Notes: generated from the sequence alone by a model not told the origin. A DNA stretch of 64,000 nucleotides from an uncultured Collinsella sp. (GCA_902491895.1 CABUJH010000003.1:21556-85555); one strand, 5' to 3'. Positions 1 through 8,999 are shown, counted from the first letter of the stretch. Made by a program: numbers and translations.

Positions 1-1
1 G

Positions 2-1111
2 CTGATGAAGAAGCTCGATAATCCCGTGGGGCGCGCTATCGTGCGACACATTCTTAAGGGCAGCGCTCAGCAGCAGCTGGCAAGTGGCGTGACCACGGTG
101 CGCGGCGCGGGCGACCCGCTGTTTGCCGATCTGGCCGTGCGCGATGCTATCGATGCCGGTAAGTATCAAGGTCCTCGCCTGGTGGCGCCGGGAACGGGCG
201 TCACGGTGCCGGGCGGCCATGGTGCGGGCTTGTTCGCCCAGGTGGCCAACAGTTCCGCCGAGGCAGCCGAACAGGTGCGCGACCTGTATGCGCGCGGTGC
301 CGACGTCATTAAACTGTTCGTAACGGGCGGCGTGTTCGATGCGACTGAGGTGGGCGAGCCGGGTGTGCTGCGTATGCCGGTGGAGGTTGCCGCAGCGGCG
401 TGCAAGGCAGCACACGATATGGGCCTTCCGGTTATGGCCCATGTCGAGAGCACCGAGGGCGTGAAGGCCGCGCTTGAGGCCGGCGTTGACACGATTGAGC
501 ACGGCGCTCCGTTGACGCCCGAGATCCTGGAGCTGTACCGCGGCGCCGCGGGCACACAGCTTGAGGGCCGTGCGCCCAGCGTTACCTGCACGATCAGCCC
601 GGCACTGCCGTTTGTATTGCTCGACCCGAAAAAGACCCATTCGACCGATACGCAAAAGAAGAACGGCGATATCGTGTGCTCGGGCATTATCGAGAGCGCT
701 CGTGCTGCATTGGAAGCTGGCGTTAAGGTGGGCCTGGGCACAGATTCGAGCTGTCCGTTCGTGACGCAGTACGACATGTGGCGTGAGGTGGCCTATTTTG
801 CCAAGTATGTCGGCGTGAGCAACGCCTTCGCGCTGCATACGGCTACGCAGATCAATGCCGAGCTGCTGGGGCTGGGCGACGAGACCGGCACGATCGAGTG
901 CGGTAAGGCTGCCGATATCCTGGTGACGCGCGAGAACCCGCTCGATGACCTGTGCGCACTGCGTGAGCCGACGCATGTGATGTGTCGCGGCAATCTGGTG
1001 CGCAAGCTCAAGGTGAAGCGTATTCCCGAGGTTGATAACGAGCTCGACACGATTATGGCCATGCCGGCTGAGGCGCTGGCTGAGGAGCTCGCCCGCGACG
1101 GCGTGGCATAG
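2..1111 (+). CDS. Amidohydrolase family protein (imidazolonepropionase-like), 5' end outside window
   Basis: The reading frame is already open at the window edge, so the N-terminus, which in this family carries the first HxH metal-binding motif, is missing; a methionine at base 5 is unlikely to be the real start. The visible 368 residues match the C-terminal three quarters of a metal-dependent amidohydrolase of the prolidase/imidazolonepropionase-like group. Visible family marks are DVIKLFVTGG (the lysine that is carboxylated to bridge metals), VMAHVES and TIEHGAPL (metal histidines), and GLGTDSSCPF (catalytic aspartate), followed by the usual small beta domain with GKAADILVTRENPL. It probably hydrolyses a cyclic amide or peptide-like C-N bond in the cytoplasm; the substrate cannot be told from sequence. 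A bidirectional terminator follows 40 bases after the stop. Confidence 0.85.
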   Translation: MMKKLDNPVGRAIVRHILKGSAQQQLASGVTTVRGAGDPLFADLAVRDAIDAGKYQGPRLVAPGTGVTVPGGHGAGLFAQVANSSAEAAEQVRDLYARGADVIKLFVTGGVFDATEVGEPGVLRMPVEVAAAACKAAHDMGLPVMAHVESTEGVKAALEAGVDTIEHGAPLTPEILELYRGAAGTQLEGRAPSVTCTISPALPFVLLDPKKTHSTDTQKKNGDIVCSGIIESARAALEAGVKVGLGTDSSCPFVTQYDMWREVAYFAKYVGVSNAFALHTATQINAELLGLGDETGTIECGKAADILVTRENPLDDLCALREPTHVMCRGNLVRKLKVKRIPEVDNELDTIMAMPAEALAEELARDGVA

Positions 1112-1150
1112 GTGTGACAAAGGGGCAATCCCTTTGTCATAATCAAAAAA

Positions 1151-1185
1151 GCCGAGGTCTCAGCGCGAGGCCTCGGCTTTTATTT
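1151..1185. terminator. Bidirectional intrinsic terminator
   Basis: The arms GCCGAGG (1151-1157) and CCTCGGC (1171-1177) pair around a short loop. A T-rich run follows on the plus strand and an A-run precedes it, so it can end the amidohydrolase gene on the plus strand and the zinc-ribbon membrane gene on the minus strand. Confidence 0.85.
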
Positions 1186-1203
1186 TGTCCCATGGTATGG
1201 CGG

Positions 1204-1677
1204 CTATGAGCGCGTTTCCATCTTGGCGTGGCACTTGGGGCAGGTGACGCGGATCTTGCCTTTGCCCTTGGGGACGGAGAGCATTTGGCCACAGTTGGGG
1301 CACTTGAGGTATGCCGTGGTCTTGCGGCCCTTCCACATCTTCTTAGCCGTGCGTTTGGCACGCTCAAAGCCCTCCTTGCTGGTGCCGGCCGCGCGTGAGG
1401 TGCTGGCCGCTGCAGCGCCGCCGCCCAAACTGGCGACGAACTTGCCCAAGCCGGGGACATTGGCGGTCGCAGCGACAAAGGCCTTGTTCTCCTTGCGACG
1501 TGCATCGGTATTTTTGGACAGGCCGCGCAGCACACCAATTACGATGACGGCGATGGCGATCCAGCTGAGCCACTGGATGCGGGCCATCGATCCGATCATC
1601 GCGATGACGATGCCGGCAAAACCCATCACGATGGTGAGCTCGTCAGCACCATTGCGACCCTTCATAAAGTCATTCAT
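1204..1677 (-). CDS. Small membrane protein with C-terminal zinc ribbon
   Basis: 157 residues, cytoplasmic membrane. Two closely spaced hydrophobic segments (about residues 14-33 and 36-54) are followed by a basic, alanine- and glycine-rich linker and a C-terminal zinc ribbon, LKCPNCG...VTCPKCHAKM, with two CxxC pairs that probably bind one zinc. The start at 1677 is chosen because AAAGG lies just upstream; an upstream in-frame methionine at 1707 has no ribosome-binding site. Proteins of this plan are common in actinobacteria and have no assigned function. It stands alone between a bidirectional terminator and a palindromic repeat. Confidence 0.7.
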   Translation of the reverse strand: MNDFMKGRNGADELTIVMGFAGIVIAMIGSMARIQWLSWIAIAVIVIGVLRGLSKNTDARRKENKAFVAATANVPGLGKFVASLGGGAAAASTSRAAGTSKEGFERAKRTAKKMWKGRKTTAYLKCPNCGQMLSVPKGKGKIRVTCPKCHAKMETRS

Positions 1678-1732
1678 GCAAATTGCCTTTCGTTCGATAT
1701 ACTGCACGCCTTTATACCCGATTTAGAGCAAG

Positions 1733-1813
1733 GGGGACAGGTTAATCTGCACCAAGGTGGTGCAAACATACCTGTCCCCGGAACACCAAGACGGTGCAAA
1801 GAAGTCTGTCCCC
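1733..1813. repeat. GGGGACAGGTT/TGCACC palindromic repeat, one full copy plus a half
   Basis: The arm GGGGACAGGTTAATCTGCAC (from 1733) is followed within a few bases by an imperfect inverted arm ending CATACCTGTCCCC (to 1779). A second right-arm-like copy, GGTGCAAAGAAGTCTGTCCCC in content, ends at 1813. The same element occurs at 40857-40982 and as a half at about 45821. No ORF is associated. Confidence 0.75.
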
Positions 1814-1823
1814 AATGCCCCAA

Positions 1824-2096
1824 TTACTTGGAGAGCTTGTCGACGACGCGCTCTATCTCGGCGAGCTTGGCGGCCTTGAGTTCCTCGTCGCCCGATTCGA
1901 TGGCCGAGGCGACGCAGCCCTCGATGTGAGCCTTGAGCACATCGGCGTTGATGCGGGCGATGAGCGCCTGCGTGGCCATGAGCTGCGTGGAAATATCGAC
2001 GCAATAACGGTCCTCATCGACCATCCGCAAGATGCCGTCGATCTGGCCGCGCGCCGTCTTGAGCATGCGGGTCACCGATTTATGGTCTGCCATCAT
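1824..2096 (-). CDS. csoR: CsoR-family copper-sensing transcriptional repressor
   Basis: 90 residues, the usual CsoR/RcnR length and all-helical fold. The copper ligands of the family are visible as Cys32 (DRYCVDI), His57 and Cys61 (KAHIEGC), the C-H-C pattern of true CsoR rather than nickel RcnR or sulfur-sensing CstR. In this family, apo-protein binds a G/C-rich dyad and Cu(I) releases it. The start at 2096 follows GAGGA by six bases; the next codon is also ATG (2093). It is the last gene of copA-copZ-csoR, and a matching operator lies upstream of copA, so it should regulate its own operon. Confidence 0.93.
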   Translation of the reverse strand: MMADHKSVTRMLKTARGQIDGILRMVDEDRYCVDISTQLMATQALIARINADVLKAHIEGCVASAIESGDEELKAAKLAEIERVVDKLSK

Positions 2097-2140
2097 GGCG
2101 GGTCCTCGTTTCTGGTCGATCTTCCGGATGCCCCCGTCAG

Positions 2141-2203
2141 TTGCGGTGAAATACGGACTGTTTAAAGGCCTAGGGCGGCTCAACAGTCCGTATTTCACCG
2201 CAA
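2141..2203. repeat. Perfect 22-bp-arm palindrome, family copy A
   Basis: The left arm begins TTGCGGTGAAATACGGACTG at 2141 and its perfect inverted copy ends at 2203, with a 19-base loop. It lies between csoR and copZ. Related copies are at 40890-40952 and 53472-53534. In this copy the variable base pair is C on the left and G on the right (TACGGA/TCCGTA). Confidence 0.9.
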
Positions 2204-2231
2204 CTTCTGAGGATTGAGTAGGCAGCGTCTG

Positions 2232-2453
2232 CTACGCGGCGGTTACGGACAGGGCGTGGAACTTCTCTCCGGCGCCCTCGACAGCGGCGGCGAGCTGCTC
2301 GGCGGTCACGGTGTCGGCGCACTCCACCTGGACGGTCTGGGTCTCGTGATCGGCGTCGGCGTCGGTCACGCCGGCCACGTTGAGCAACGCCGTCTCGACG
2401 GTGGCGTCGCAGTGGCCGCACATGAGACCGGAAGTCTTGATCGTGTAACGCAT
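2232..2453 (-). CDS. copZ: Heavy-metal-associated (HMA) copper chaperone
   Basis: 73 residues, a single HMA ferredoxin-like domain. The Cu(I) site is LMCGHC (an MxCxxC motif) near residues 10-15, followed by the family's beta-alpha-beta pattern. It should carry Cu(I) in the cytoplasm to the CopA ATPase or to CsoR. The start at 2453 has GAGG a few bases upstream; an in-frame methionine at 2507 would add 18 unrelated residues. It lies between copA (upstream) and csoR (downstream) on the same strand. Confidence 0.9.
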   Translation of the reverse strand: MRYTIKTSGLMCGHCDATVETALLNVAGVTDADADHETQTVQVECADTVTAEQLAAAVEGAGEKFHALSVTAA

Positions 2454-2489
2454 GGGTATTCCTCTCTGTTGTGTCGGCTTTCCCAAGCA

Positions 2490-2561
2490 CCCGACCTTGA
2501 CCTTCAAGCCGTCGCTCGCGTACTAAAGTACGCGTCGCTTCTCTTTCAGGTCAATCTCGGG
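2490..2561. repeat. Long imperfect hairpin between copA and copZ
   Basis: Nested complementary pieces, CCCGA/TCGGG outside, TTGACC/GGTCAA next, and CGCGTACT/AGTACGCG at the tip (2517-2534), can fold into one extended hairpin. There is no U-run, so it does not look like a terminator; it may be an mRNA processing or stability element, or another palindromic repeat. Confidence 0.5.
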
Positions 2562-2600
2562 CACCTGGAAAATCCGTTCTAAATGGACGTAATGGTGAGC

Positions 2601-4943
2601 CTATTTTGCCACTTTAGGCTTAAAGGATTTTAGGCGCAGCGCATTGCTTACGACGCACACGCTCGACAGGCTCATGGCCGCGGCGCCAAACATCGGCGAG
2701 AGTTGCCAGCCGGTGAGGGGGAAGAACACGCCCGCGGCGAGCGGAATGCCGATGCCGTTGTAGAACAGCGCCCAGAACAGGTCCTGCTTGATGTTGCGAA
2801 TCGTGGCGCGCGACAGCTCGATGGCGCGTGCGACGTCCATGAGGTCGCTGCGCATGAGTACCACATCTGCTCCTTCCTTGGCGATGTCGGCGCCGGTGCC
2901 GATAGCAAGGCCCACGTCGGCGCGCGCCAAGGCGGGGGAGTCGTTGATGCCGTCGCCCACCATGGCGACCTTGCCGCCCGCGTCCTGCAGTTCGCGCACG
3001 TGGCGCTCCTTGTCGGCGGGCAGGACGTCGGCGATGACCTGCTTGCTGCTCAGCCCCACGCGGCGGGCGATTGCCTCGGCCGTCACGTGGTTATCGCCGG
3101 TGAGCATGCGCACGTCGACGCCGAGCTTGCGGAGCGCGGCGATGGCCTCGGCGCTCGTCTCCTTGACCTCGTCAGCCACGGCGATGGTACCGACAAGCTC
3201 GCCGTTCTTGGCAAAGAACAGCGGTGTTTTGCCCTCGGCGGCGAACTGTTCGGCAAGGCCGGCGGGCACCTTCGCGCCTAGCTCGTCCATCAGACGCATG
3301 TTGCCGGCTGCGATGGCGTTTTGCCCCTCGCGCGCCGTAACGCCACGACCGGGCACGGCGGCAAAGTCCTCGACCATGCGCGCGACGATTCCGCGCGACT
3401 CGCACTCGGCCATAATTGCCTCGGCCAGCGGGTGCTCGCTCGAACGCTCCAACGCCGCGGCCAGCTTGAGCAGCGCCTTTTCGCTCATGGCGGGCGAGCC
3501 GTCGGCGCGCGTGGCTACCACGATATCGGTCACGGCAGGCTTGCCGCGGGTGACCGTACCCGTCTTATCGAGCACCACGGTGCCCACGCTGCGCAGGTTC
3601 TCCAGCGCCTCGGCACTCTTAAACAGAATGCCCATCTCGGCGCCCTTGCCGGTGCCGACCATAATGGCGACGGGCGTGGCCAGACCCAGTGCGCACGGAC
3701 AGCTGATTACCAGCACAGCGACGGCGGAGGTGAACGCTTCATTCACGCTACCGGTCAGTGCCATCCACGCCACGAAGGTCATGGCCGAGATCACGAATAC
3801 CACGGGAACAAACACACCGGCGACCTTGTCGGCCATGCGGGCGATGGGCGCCTTGGTGGCGTTGGCGTCCTCGACGAGCTGGATGATCTTGGCAAGCGAC
3901 GTGTCGGCGCCCACGCGTGTGGCGCGGAAGGTAAACGAACCGGTGCGGTTGACGGTGGCGGCGTTGACGGTGTCGCCGGCGGTCTTTTCCACGGGGATGG
4001 ACTCGCCGGTGAGCGCACTCTCGTCCACGGCCGAGCTGCCCTCGAGCACCACGCCATCGACGGGGACGGACTCGCCGGGGCGCACGCGCAGGACCTGGCC
4101 GGGAAGGATGGCGTCGACGTCCACAGTGGTCTCGGTGCCGTCCTCTGCCACGACAGTCGCGGTCTTGGGTGCCAGGTCGATCAGCGCCTCGATGGCGCCG
4201 CCGGTTTTGGACTTGCTGCGCGTCTCAAGGTATTTGCCCACGGTGACGAGCGACAGGATCGTGCCTGCGCTCTCAAAATACAGATTGTCCATGCCCGTCA
4301 TCATGGCCTCGTTGACCTGACCCGCGGCTAACTGGTCGGCCATGATGAACATGGCGTAGAGCGACCAGGCGATGGAGGCGGTGGCGCCCACGGCGATGAG
4401 GGCGTCCATGGTGGGCGCGCCGTGTGCGAGTGATTTAAACCCATTGATAAAGTACGCGTCGTTGACATAGACGATGGGGATGAGCAGGACGAGCTCGGTG
4501 AGGGCGAGCGTCATGCTGTGGGTATGGTCGGTGAAAATGCCGGGCAGCGGCCAGCCGAGCATGTGCCCCATGCCTATGTAGAACAGTGGGATAAGGAATG
4601 CGATCGAGACGATGAGACGAGTGCGCATGGCAGAGGCGGCGGTCTCCAGCTTTTTGGTCGGCGACTCCATGTGGGCGGCGCCGGACCTGGCTTGTGCGCC
4701 TTCGCTTGAGCCGGCGGCACCGGTGCCCGCATCGACAGGTGAGGCCGAGTAGCCCGCGCGGTCGACGGCGGTGCAGATATCGTCGGGGGAGACCTGCGCG
4801 GGGTCATAGTCGACCATCATGGAACCGGCGAGCAGGTTGACCGCGACGCTTTGGACGCCGTCGAGTTTGCTCACGGCACGGTCCACGTGCGCCTGGCAGG
4901 CGGCGCATGTCATGCCGCCCACGTCGAACTTATCTTGAGTCAT
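2601..4943 (-). CDS. copA: Copper-exporting P1B-type ATPase
   Basis: 780 residues. An N-terminal HMA domain (GGMTCAACQ, Cys13 and Cys16) is followed by a disordered alanine/glycine linker, the membrane segments of a P1B ATPase and the catalytic domains. Visible motifs in order: TGES in the actuator domain, the CPC metal motif in ISCPCALGLATP, the phosphorylated aspartate in DKTGTVT, the HP motif in SSEHPLAEA and the hinge MVGDGINDSPALA. CPC with these residues marks the Cu+/Ag+ subgroup, which pumps Cu(I) out of the cytoplasm. The start follows GGAGAA. It is the first gene of copA-copZ-csoR, behind an operator-bearing promoter. Confidence 0.96.
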   Translation of the reverse strand: MTQDKFDVGGMTCAACQAHVDRAVSKLDGVQSVAVNLLAGSMMVDYDPAQVSPDDICTAVDRAGYSASPVDAGTGAAGSSEGAQARSGAAHMESPTKKLETAASAMRTRLIVSIAFLIPLFYIGMGHMLGWPLPGIFTDHTHSMTLALTELVLLIPIVYVNDAYFINGFKSLAHGAPTMDALIAVGATASIAWSLYAMFIMADQLAAGQVNEAMMTGMDNLYFESAGTILSLVTVGKYLETRSKSKTGGAIEALIDLAPKTATVVAEDGTETTVDVDAILPGQVLRVRPGESVPVDGVVLEGSSAVDESALTGESIPVEKTAGDTVNAATVNRTGSFTFRATRVGADTSLAKIIQLVEDANATKAPIARMADKVAGVFVPVVFVISAMTFVAWMALTGSVNEAFTSAVAVLVISCPCALGLATPVAIMVGTGKGAEMGILFKSAEALENLRSVGTVVLDKTGTVTRGKPAVTDIVVATRADGSPAMSEKALLKLAAALERSSEHPLAEAIMAECESRGIVARMVEDFAAVPGRGVTAREGQNAIAAGNMRLMDELGAKVPAGLAEQFAAEGKTPLFFAKNGELVGTIAVADEVKETSAEAIAALRKLGVDVRMLTGDNHVTAEAIARRVGLSSKQVIADVLPADKERHVRELQDAGGKVAMVGDGINDSPALARADVGLAIGTGADIAKEGADVVLMRSDLMDVARAIELSRATIRNIKQDLFWALFYNGIGIPLAAGVFFPLTGWQLSPMFGAAAMSLSSVCVVSNALRLKSFKPKVAK

Positions 4944-4989
4944 GGCTTCTCCTTTCTGTGGTCGGTGCTGGAATTGTTAACCTGCCGAT

Positions 4990-5020
4990 ACTATACACCC
5001 ATACCCCCTGGGGGTGTCTA
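4990..5020 (-). promoter_or_regulatory. copA promoter with CsoR-type operator in the spacer
   Basis: On the minus strand a candidate -35 TAGACA (5015-5020) and -10 TATAGT (4990-4995) are separated by 19 bases. The spacer holds the C-run/G-run dyad ATACCCCCTGGGGGTGT (5001-5017 on the plus strand), the classic form of a CsoR site. Bound repressor would cover the promoter; copper should relieve it. Confidence 0.75.
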
Positions 5021-5092
5021 GTAATAGTTGGATTGTATGACTTTTCATTACAGATGAGGGCTGCTGCTCAATCGGTGGCCGCCTCTGCCAAA

Positions 5093-5392
5093 CATCTCAA
5101 TCTGTAACGTCTGGACCGGTTTTTGAACCATAGTTGTTACAGATTTAGACAAACATTTCAGCCGAAAACTAACGTCTCGATCTGTAACATCTAGCAGGGA
5201 AATATGACCTCTAACTGTTACAGATCAAGACATAGAAATCGGCCGAAAACTAACGTCTCGATCTGTAACACCTGGGGACCGTTTTGCCTGCTAGATGTTA
5301 CAGATCAAGACAAGCTATTCGAGGGTAACCCGAACGTCTCGATCTGTAACAGTAAGACCGATGTTTGGGTCCTAGTTGTTACAGATCGAGAC
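5093..5392. repeat. Array 1: four palindromic hairpin units at 80-81 bp period
   Basis: Units lie at about 5093-5151, 5174-5231, 5255-5311 and 5336-5392. Each has a left arm like GTCTCGATCTGTAAC, about 26-30 variable bases and a right arm like GTTACAGATCGAGAC. Spacing between units is 80, 81 and 81 bases; spacers share GCCGAAAACTAAC. A possible decayed half-unit is at about 5047-5060. The array lies 3' of the surface-protein gene and upstream of copA. Arrays 2 and 3 are at 9000-9218 and 38009-38307. Confidence 0.92.
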
Positions 5393-5427
5393 AATCTCGG
5401 AGCAGATGCCCAGGGCATACAACGTAA

Positions 5428-5461
5428 AACGCCGGGACGCCCGAGTGATGGGCGCCCCGGC
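5428..5461 (-). terminator. Intrinsic terminator of the LPXTG gene
   Basis: GCCGGGACGCCC (5431-5442) pairs with GGGCGCCCCGGC (5450-5461). Read on the minus strand the hairpin is followed by GTTTTACG. It sits about 60 bases after the surface-protein stop. Confidence 0.7.
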
Positions 5462-5521
5462 GCATACTGGGCAGGGTTTGCGAAGCGGTGGGAGGGAGGA
5501 GAGGCCGTCCTCCCGAAATCC

Positions 5522-8500
5522 TTACTCCTGACGACGCTTCTTGTCAGTCAGAAAGACGCCGGCGGCTACGAGCACGACACCTCCGATGATAAACGTCTCA
5601 CCGGCGAGCGCGGCATTGTCGCCTGTGGTGGGAAGTGCCGAGTTGGCGGCCGTCTTGGCGTTGCCGGCAGACGGCTTTCCAGTAACCGGCTTAGCGGCAG
5701 CCTGCGTGACCTTGGCCTGCTCGGCCTTCGCGGCCTCTTGCTCCTGGTGGGCGATCTCGTCCTTCAGGGCTTGCTCGGCGGCTACGCGTTTTGCCTTCGC
5801 CTCGTTGTAGCCGTTGAGAGCCGCGGTGTAGGCGGGCGTCGCAGCATCAAGGTCTGCCTGAGCGGCATCAAGTGCGGCCTTTGCGTTATGTTCTGCCTGC
5901 TTGGCGGCGACGCACTTGGCAAAGAGGGCATTGAGCGTATCGTTCGCGTTTGCGTCAGAGCCAGTAGCAATGCCGTTTTCGACGTTGATGGACTTGAGCT
6001 TTCCGAGAGTAGCAGCAGCGGCGTCCGATGCGGCCTGAGAATTCTCGACCGCCTGCTCGGCGTTCGCGATGGCGACGTTTGCCGCACCAAGGGCGACTTC
6101 GGCCTCGGTTGCCGCTGCGTCGGCGTCTTTCTTGGCCGCCTCGGCGGTGGCAAGATTATCGGCTGCGTTACTCAGGGCGTCGGCACGGGCCTTCTTTGAG
6201 GCAAAGTCGTTTTTCGCCGTGGTCAGATTGCTCGCGGCGTGCTCCGCGTTCGCCGCCTTGACCTCAGCGTTGTCCTTCGCGGTGTCGAGGGCCTGCTTCT
6301 TGGCGGTCTCGTCGAGCTTCGCCTTTTTGAGAGCGCTCCGGGCAGACGTCTGGGCTGCCGTGGCTTCATCAAGCGCCTGATGGGCCTCGTCGGCTTTCTC
6401 CTGAGCCGCAGCAACATCGGCTGAATACTTGGCAAGTTCCTTCTTTGCATCTTGCAGAGCCTGCTGCTTTACGAGAGTCTCTGCCTTGGCGTCATCAACC
6501 TTCTTCTGACTCTGAGCGGCCTGCTCTTTCGATGCCTTAAGCTCGGCGCGCTTCTGGTTGACGACCTGTTCTGCGGTCGCCACGTTGCTTTGGGCGGCTT
6601 TGACCCGGCCTTCGGCTTCGGCAACTTTTCCGTTTGCCTTGGCGAGATTCTGCTTTGCTAGGGCAACAGCGGCGGCGGCACTTGCTACGCTGTCGTTCTT
6701 GGCGGCAAGGTCGCTATTCGCGGCAACAATGCCTTCCTGCTTTTGAGCGACGAGGGTTTCAGCTGCCTTTACGGCATCGGCTTTCGATGCCGCTGTGCTG
6801 CGCTTTTGCTCAAGGTCCGTCTTTGCGGCGGCGAGCTTTTCGCTGGCTTTGGAGAGGCTCAGCTGATACTGATCAAAGAGATTCTCGAGTTCATCGATCG
6901 AGTATTCTTTCTCGTACGAACCGTAATTGTCGCCGATCTCCAAGACGAACACATACGGCCAAAGGGTTCCGCGCGAGTTGATGCCGTATCCCATGGTTTT
7001 GGCGTTAGGTTGTACGATATTCAAATAATGGCCGATGGTGCCAAAGTCTGCCCCGTGCTTTTCGAATTCGGTTTTGTGGCTCCAGAAAGTATCCCAAGCA
7101 TCTTTGGGGGCAACGTTGCCAAGGCCGGCTTTCGCTGCAGCCTCGTCAAATATCTCCTTTTCAGCATCGACCCATTGGTGCGCGATGTTTTCTTTAGTAC
7201 TGAAGTTCCAAGCGGCATTTTCACAATTGGCGTAATCTGAGTGACCTAGCGTTTTGTCAGAGAAATTGGAGTCGGATTGAGCGATTGCCATTTGCTCGGC
7301 CGTCACCCTAAGCTCACTCAATCCAACGCTTGCACGGTATTCGTTAATCTCGCGCAGCTTGTTAAACGATAGCTTGGCGTTGTCGAGTGACGTGCCGTCT
7401 TTTTTATCGCCAATGGTCGTCGGGTTTTTATCGCTCTGCCTATAGATGATGTTTGCAGCGTCGTTGGCACCGATGAACTGGTAGAAGCCGATGACGCTCT
7501 GCGCCTCCGCTGTCGTTGCCTTATCGGTTGCTGCCTTGCACGTATCGTATGCTTTCTGTGCATCGACAACGGCTTGATCGGCGGCCGCCTGGTTTGCCTT
7601 GGCAGTTTCGAGCGCCTTGTCTGCCTGCTCCTTCTCGGCTTTTGCCTGGTCGACTTGTTTCTGAGCGGCCTTTGCCTTCTCCAGTTCGGCAGCATGTGCC
7701 TGCTTTGCCGAGGTCAACTCCGATTGCGCCGCATCGGCTTTCGTCTGGGCTGCCGTTACATCATTTTCGGCTGCTGCGACTGTCTGCTTCTTGGCTTCGA
7801 GCTCGCTTTCGGCGCCGGTGAGGGCGTCCTGCTTGGATTCAACGTCGCTATTTGCCTGGGAAAGGCCTGCTTCGGCAGTCGCCTGCTGCTTTTTCGCCTG
7901 GTCGAGTGCGCTTTGGGCGGCATCGACCTTTGCCTGGGCGGCGTCATACTCCGGGCCCTCGGCGCCTGCCTTTGCGGCCGCCAAATCGGCTTGTGCGCTG
8001 TCGTATGCCGCCTGTGCCGCGACTACCTTACCATCCGCGGCGTTCTTTTCCTGCTGGGCGGAAGCCAGCGTGCCTGCCGCTTCGTCGTAAGCGCTCTGCG
8101 CGGCGCTCTGAGCCTGCTGGGCATCGGCGAGCGCGGAATCGGCAGTGGCCTTCGCAGCCTTTGCTTGGTTCAGAGCGGCCTGCGCATCTGCGGCAGCCTG
8201 CTCGGCGACCTTGATTTCCTCCGGCGTTGCGTTGGCGGCTGCCTTCTGGGCTGCCTCGAGCTTGGCCTGCGCATCAGCTGCCGCTTGCTTTGCGGCATCA
8301 AGGACCTTCGACTTGTCCTCGGCGTCGGTCTTGGCTGTATCGAGCTTTCCCTGGGCATCCTTCAGCGTGGCACTGGCGCTGTCGGCCGCCTTGACGCTTT
8401 CATCGAGCTGGCGAGCATATTCGGCGCGCGCGGCGGCCTCTGCCTGCGAATTATCGGAGACGGAGGCGTCATAGGTGCTTTGTGCGTTGTCGCGGGCCGC

Positions 8501-8857
8501 CTGCTTTTCGGTATAGGGAGCAGCCACCGTGTCGTAGTCGGATTTGGCGTCTGCCTCGGCAGCCTTTGCGGCGTCGATAGCAGCCTGCAAGTCGGCAATC
8601 TTCTGGGCGTCTGCCTTTACTGCGGAGCCTGCCGCCTCGCCGGCGTGGACAGCAAGCGGGGACATGATCGCGTCCTGTGCCGTGGTATCACTCACATCGT
8701 TGGCAAATGCCGAGAACGGCGCGAGCAGCGACGAGCCGGTCATAGCGATGGTGGTTGCCGCGGTGACGGCGAGTCGTGTTGCCTTGTGGCCCGAGAATGT
8801 GGGGCGAGGCTCGTCGCCGCTTGAGACTTCCAAGTGTTTAGGTGCGTACTTTGCCAT
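5522..8857 (-). CDS. LPXTG surface protein: coiled coils flanking a CAP/SCP domain
   Basis: 1111 residues. A long signal peptide (hydrophobic region about residues 28-52, cleavage probably after an Ala-x-Ala near FSAFA) leads into an Ala/Lys/Asp-rich coiled coil to about residue 460. A globular CAP/SCP-type domain (about 495-650, with LREINEYRASVGL and a conserved-looking LGHSDY) follows, then a second coiled coil, and finally LPTTG (1075-1079), a hydrophobic span and a KKRRQE tail. Sortase should anchor it to peptidoglycan, giving a long stalk with a CAP domain in the middle. The start at 8857 has GGAG five bases upstream; a TTG four codons earlier is inside that site. Its promoter carries the GTTGCGCAAC palindrome shared with the kinase island, and arrays of palindromes lie on both sides. 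An adhesion or surface-interaction role is inference. Confidence 0.88.
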   Translation of the reverse strand: MAKYAPKHLEVSSGDEPRPTFSGHKATRLAVTAATTIAMTGSSLLAPFSAFANDVSDTTAQDAIMSPLAVHAGEAAGSAVKADAQKIADLQAAIDAAKAAEADAKSDYDTVAAPYTEKQAARDNAQSTYDASVSDNSQAEAAARAEYARQLDESVKAADSASATLKDAQGKLDTAKTDAEDKSKVLDAAKQAAADAQAKLEAAQKAAANATPEEIKVAEQAAADAQAALNQAKAAKATADSALADAQQAQSAAQSAYDEAAGTLASAQQEKNAADGKVVAAQAAYDSAQADLAAAKAGAEGPEYDAAQAKVDAAQSALDQAKKQQATAEAGLSQANSDVESKQDALTGAESELEAKKQTVAAAENDVTAAQTKADAAQSELTSAKQAHAAELEKAKAAQKQVDQAKAEKEQADKALETAKANQAAADQAVVDAQKAYDTCKAATDKATTAEAQSVIGFYQFIGANDAANIIYRQSDKNPTTIGDKKDGTSLDNAKLSFNKLREINEYRASVGLSELRVTAEQMAIAQSDSNFSDKTLGHSDYANCENAAWNFSTKENIAHQWVDAEKEIFDEAAAKAGLGNVAPKDAWDTFWSHKTEFEKHGADFGTIGHYLNIVQPNAKTMGYGINSRGTLWPYVFVLEIGDNYGSYEKEYSIDELENLFDQYQLSLSKASEKLAAAKTDLEQKRSTAASKADAVKAAETLVAQKQEGIVAANSDLAAKNDSVASAAAAVALAKQNLAKANGKVAEAEGRVKAAQSNVATAEQVVNQKRAELKASKEQAAQSQKKVDDAKAETLVKQQALQDAKKELAKYSADVAAAQEKADEAHQALDEATAAQTSARSALKKAKLDETAKKQALDTAKDNAEVKAANAEHAASNLTTAKNDFASKKARADALSNAADNLATAEAAKKDADAAATEAEVALGAANVAIANAEQAVENSQAASDAAAATLGKLKSINVENGIATGSDANANDTLNALFAKCVAAKQAEHNAKAALDAAQADLDAATPAYTAALNGYNEAKAKRVAAEQALKDEIAHQEQEAAKAEQAKVTQAAAKPVTGKPSAGNAKTAANSALPTTGDNAALAGETFIIGGVVLVAAGVFLTDKKRRQE

Positions 8858-8898
8858 TTCTTCTCCCAATCGTTGAAGGGGTACCTATGACAATTCGT

Positions 8899-8935
8899 AC
8901 GTTACGACTGCCGAAAGGGTTTCTGTTGCGCAACA
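8899..8935 (-). promoter_or_regulatory. Island-type promoter of the LPXTG gene
   Basis: The exact palindrome TGTTGCGCAACA (8924-8935), then 19 bases, then TAACGT (minus strand, 8904-8899) in the direction of the gene. The hexamer is weak but fits the TAnnnT spacing of the other copies. Confidence 0.6.
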
Positions 8936-8999
8936 TTGGCAAGGAAATATCGACACACTTGAGTCATATATTATGAGGCGAAGTTCTCGGCAAGCTAAT

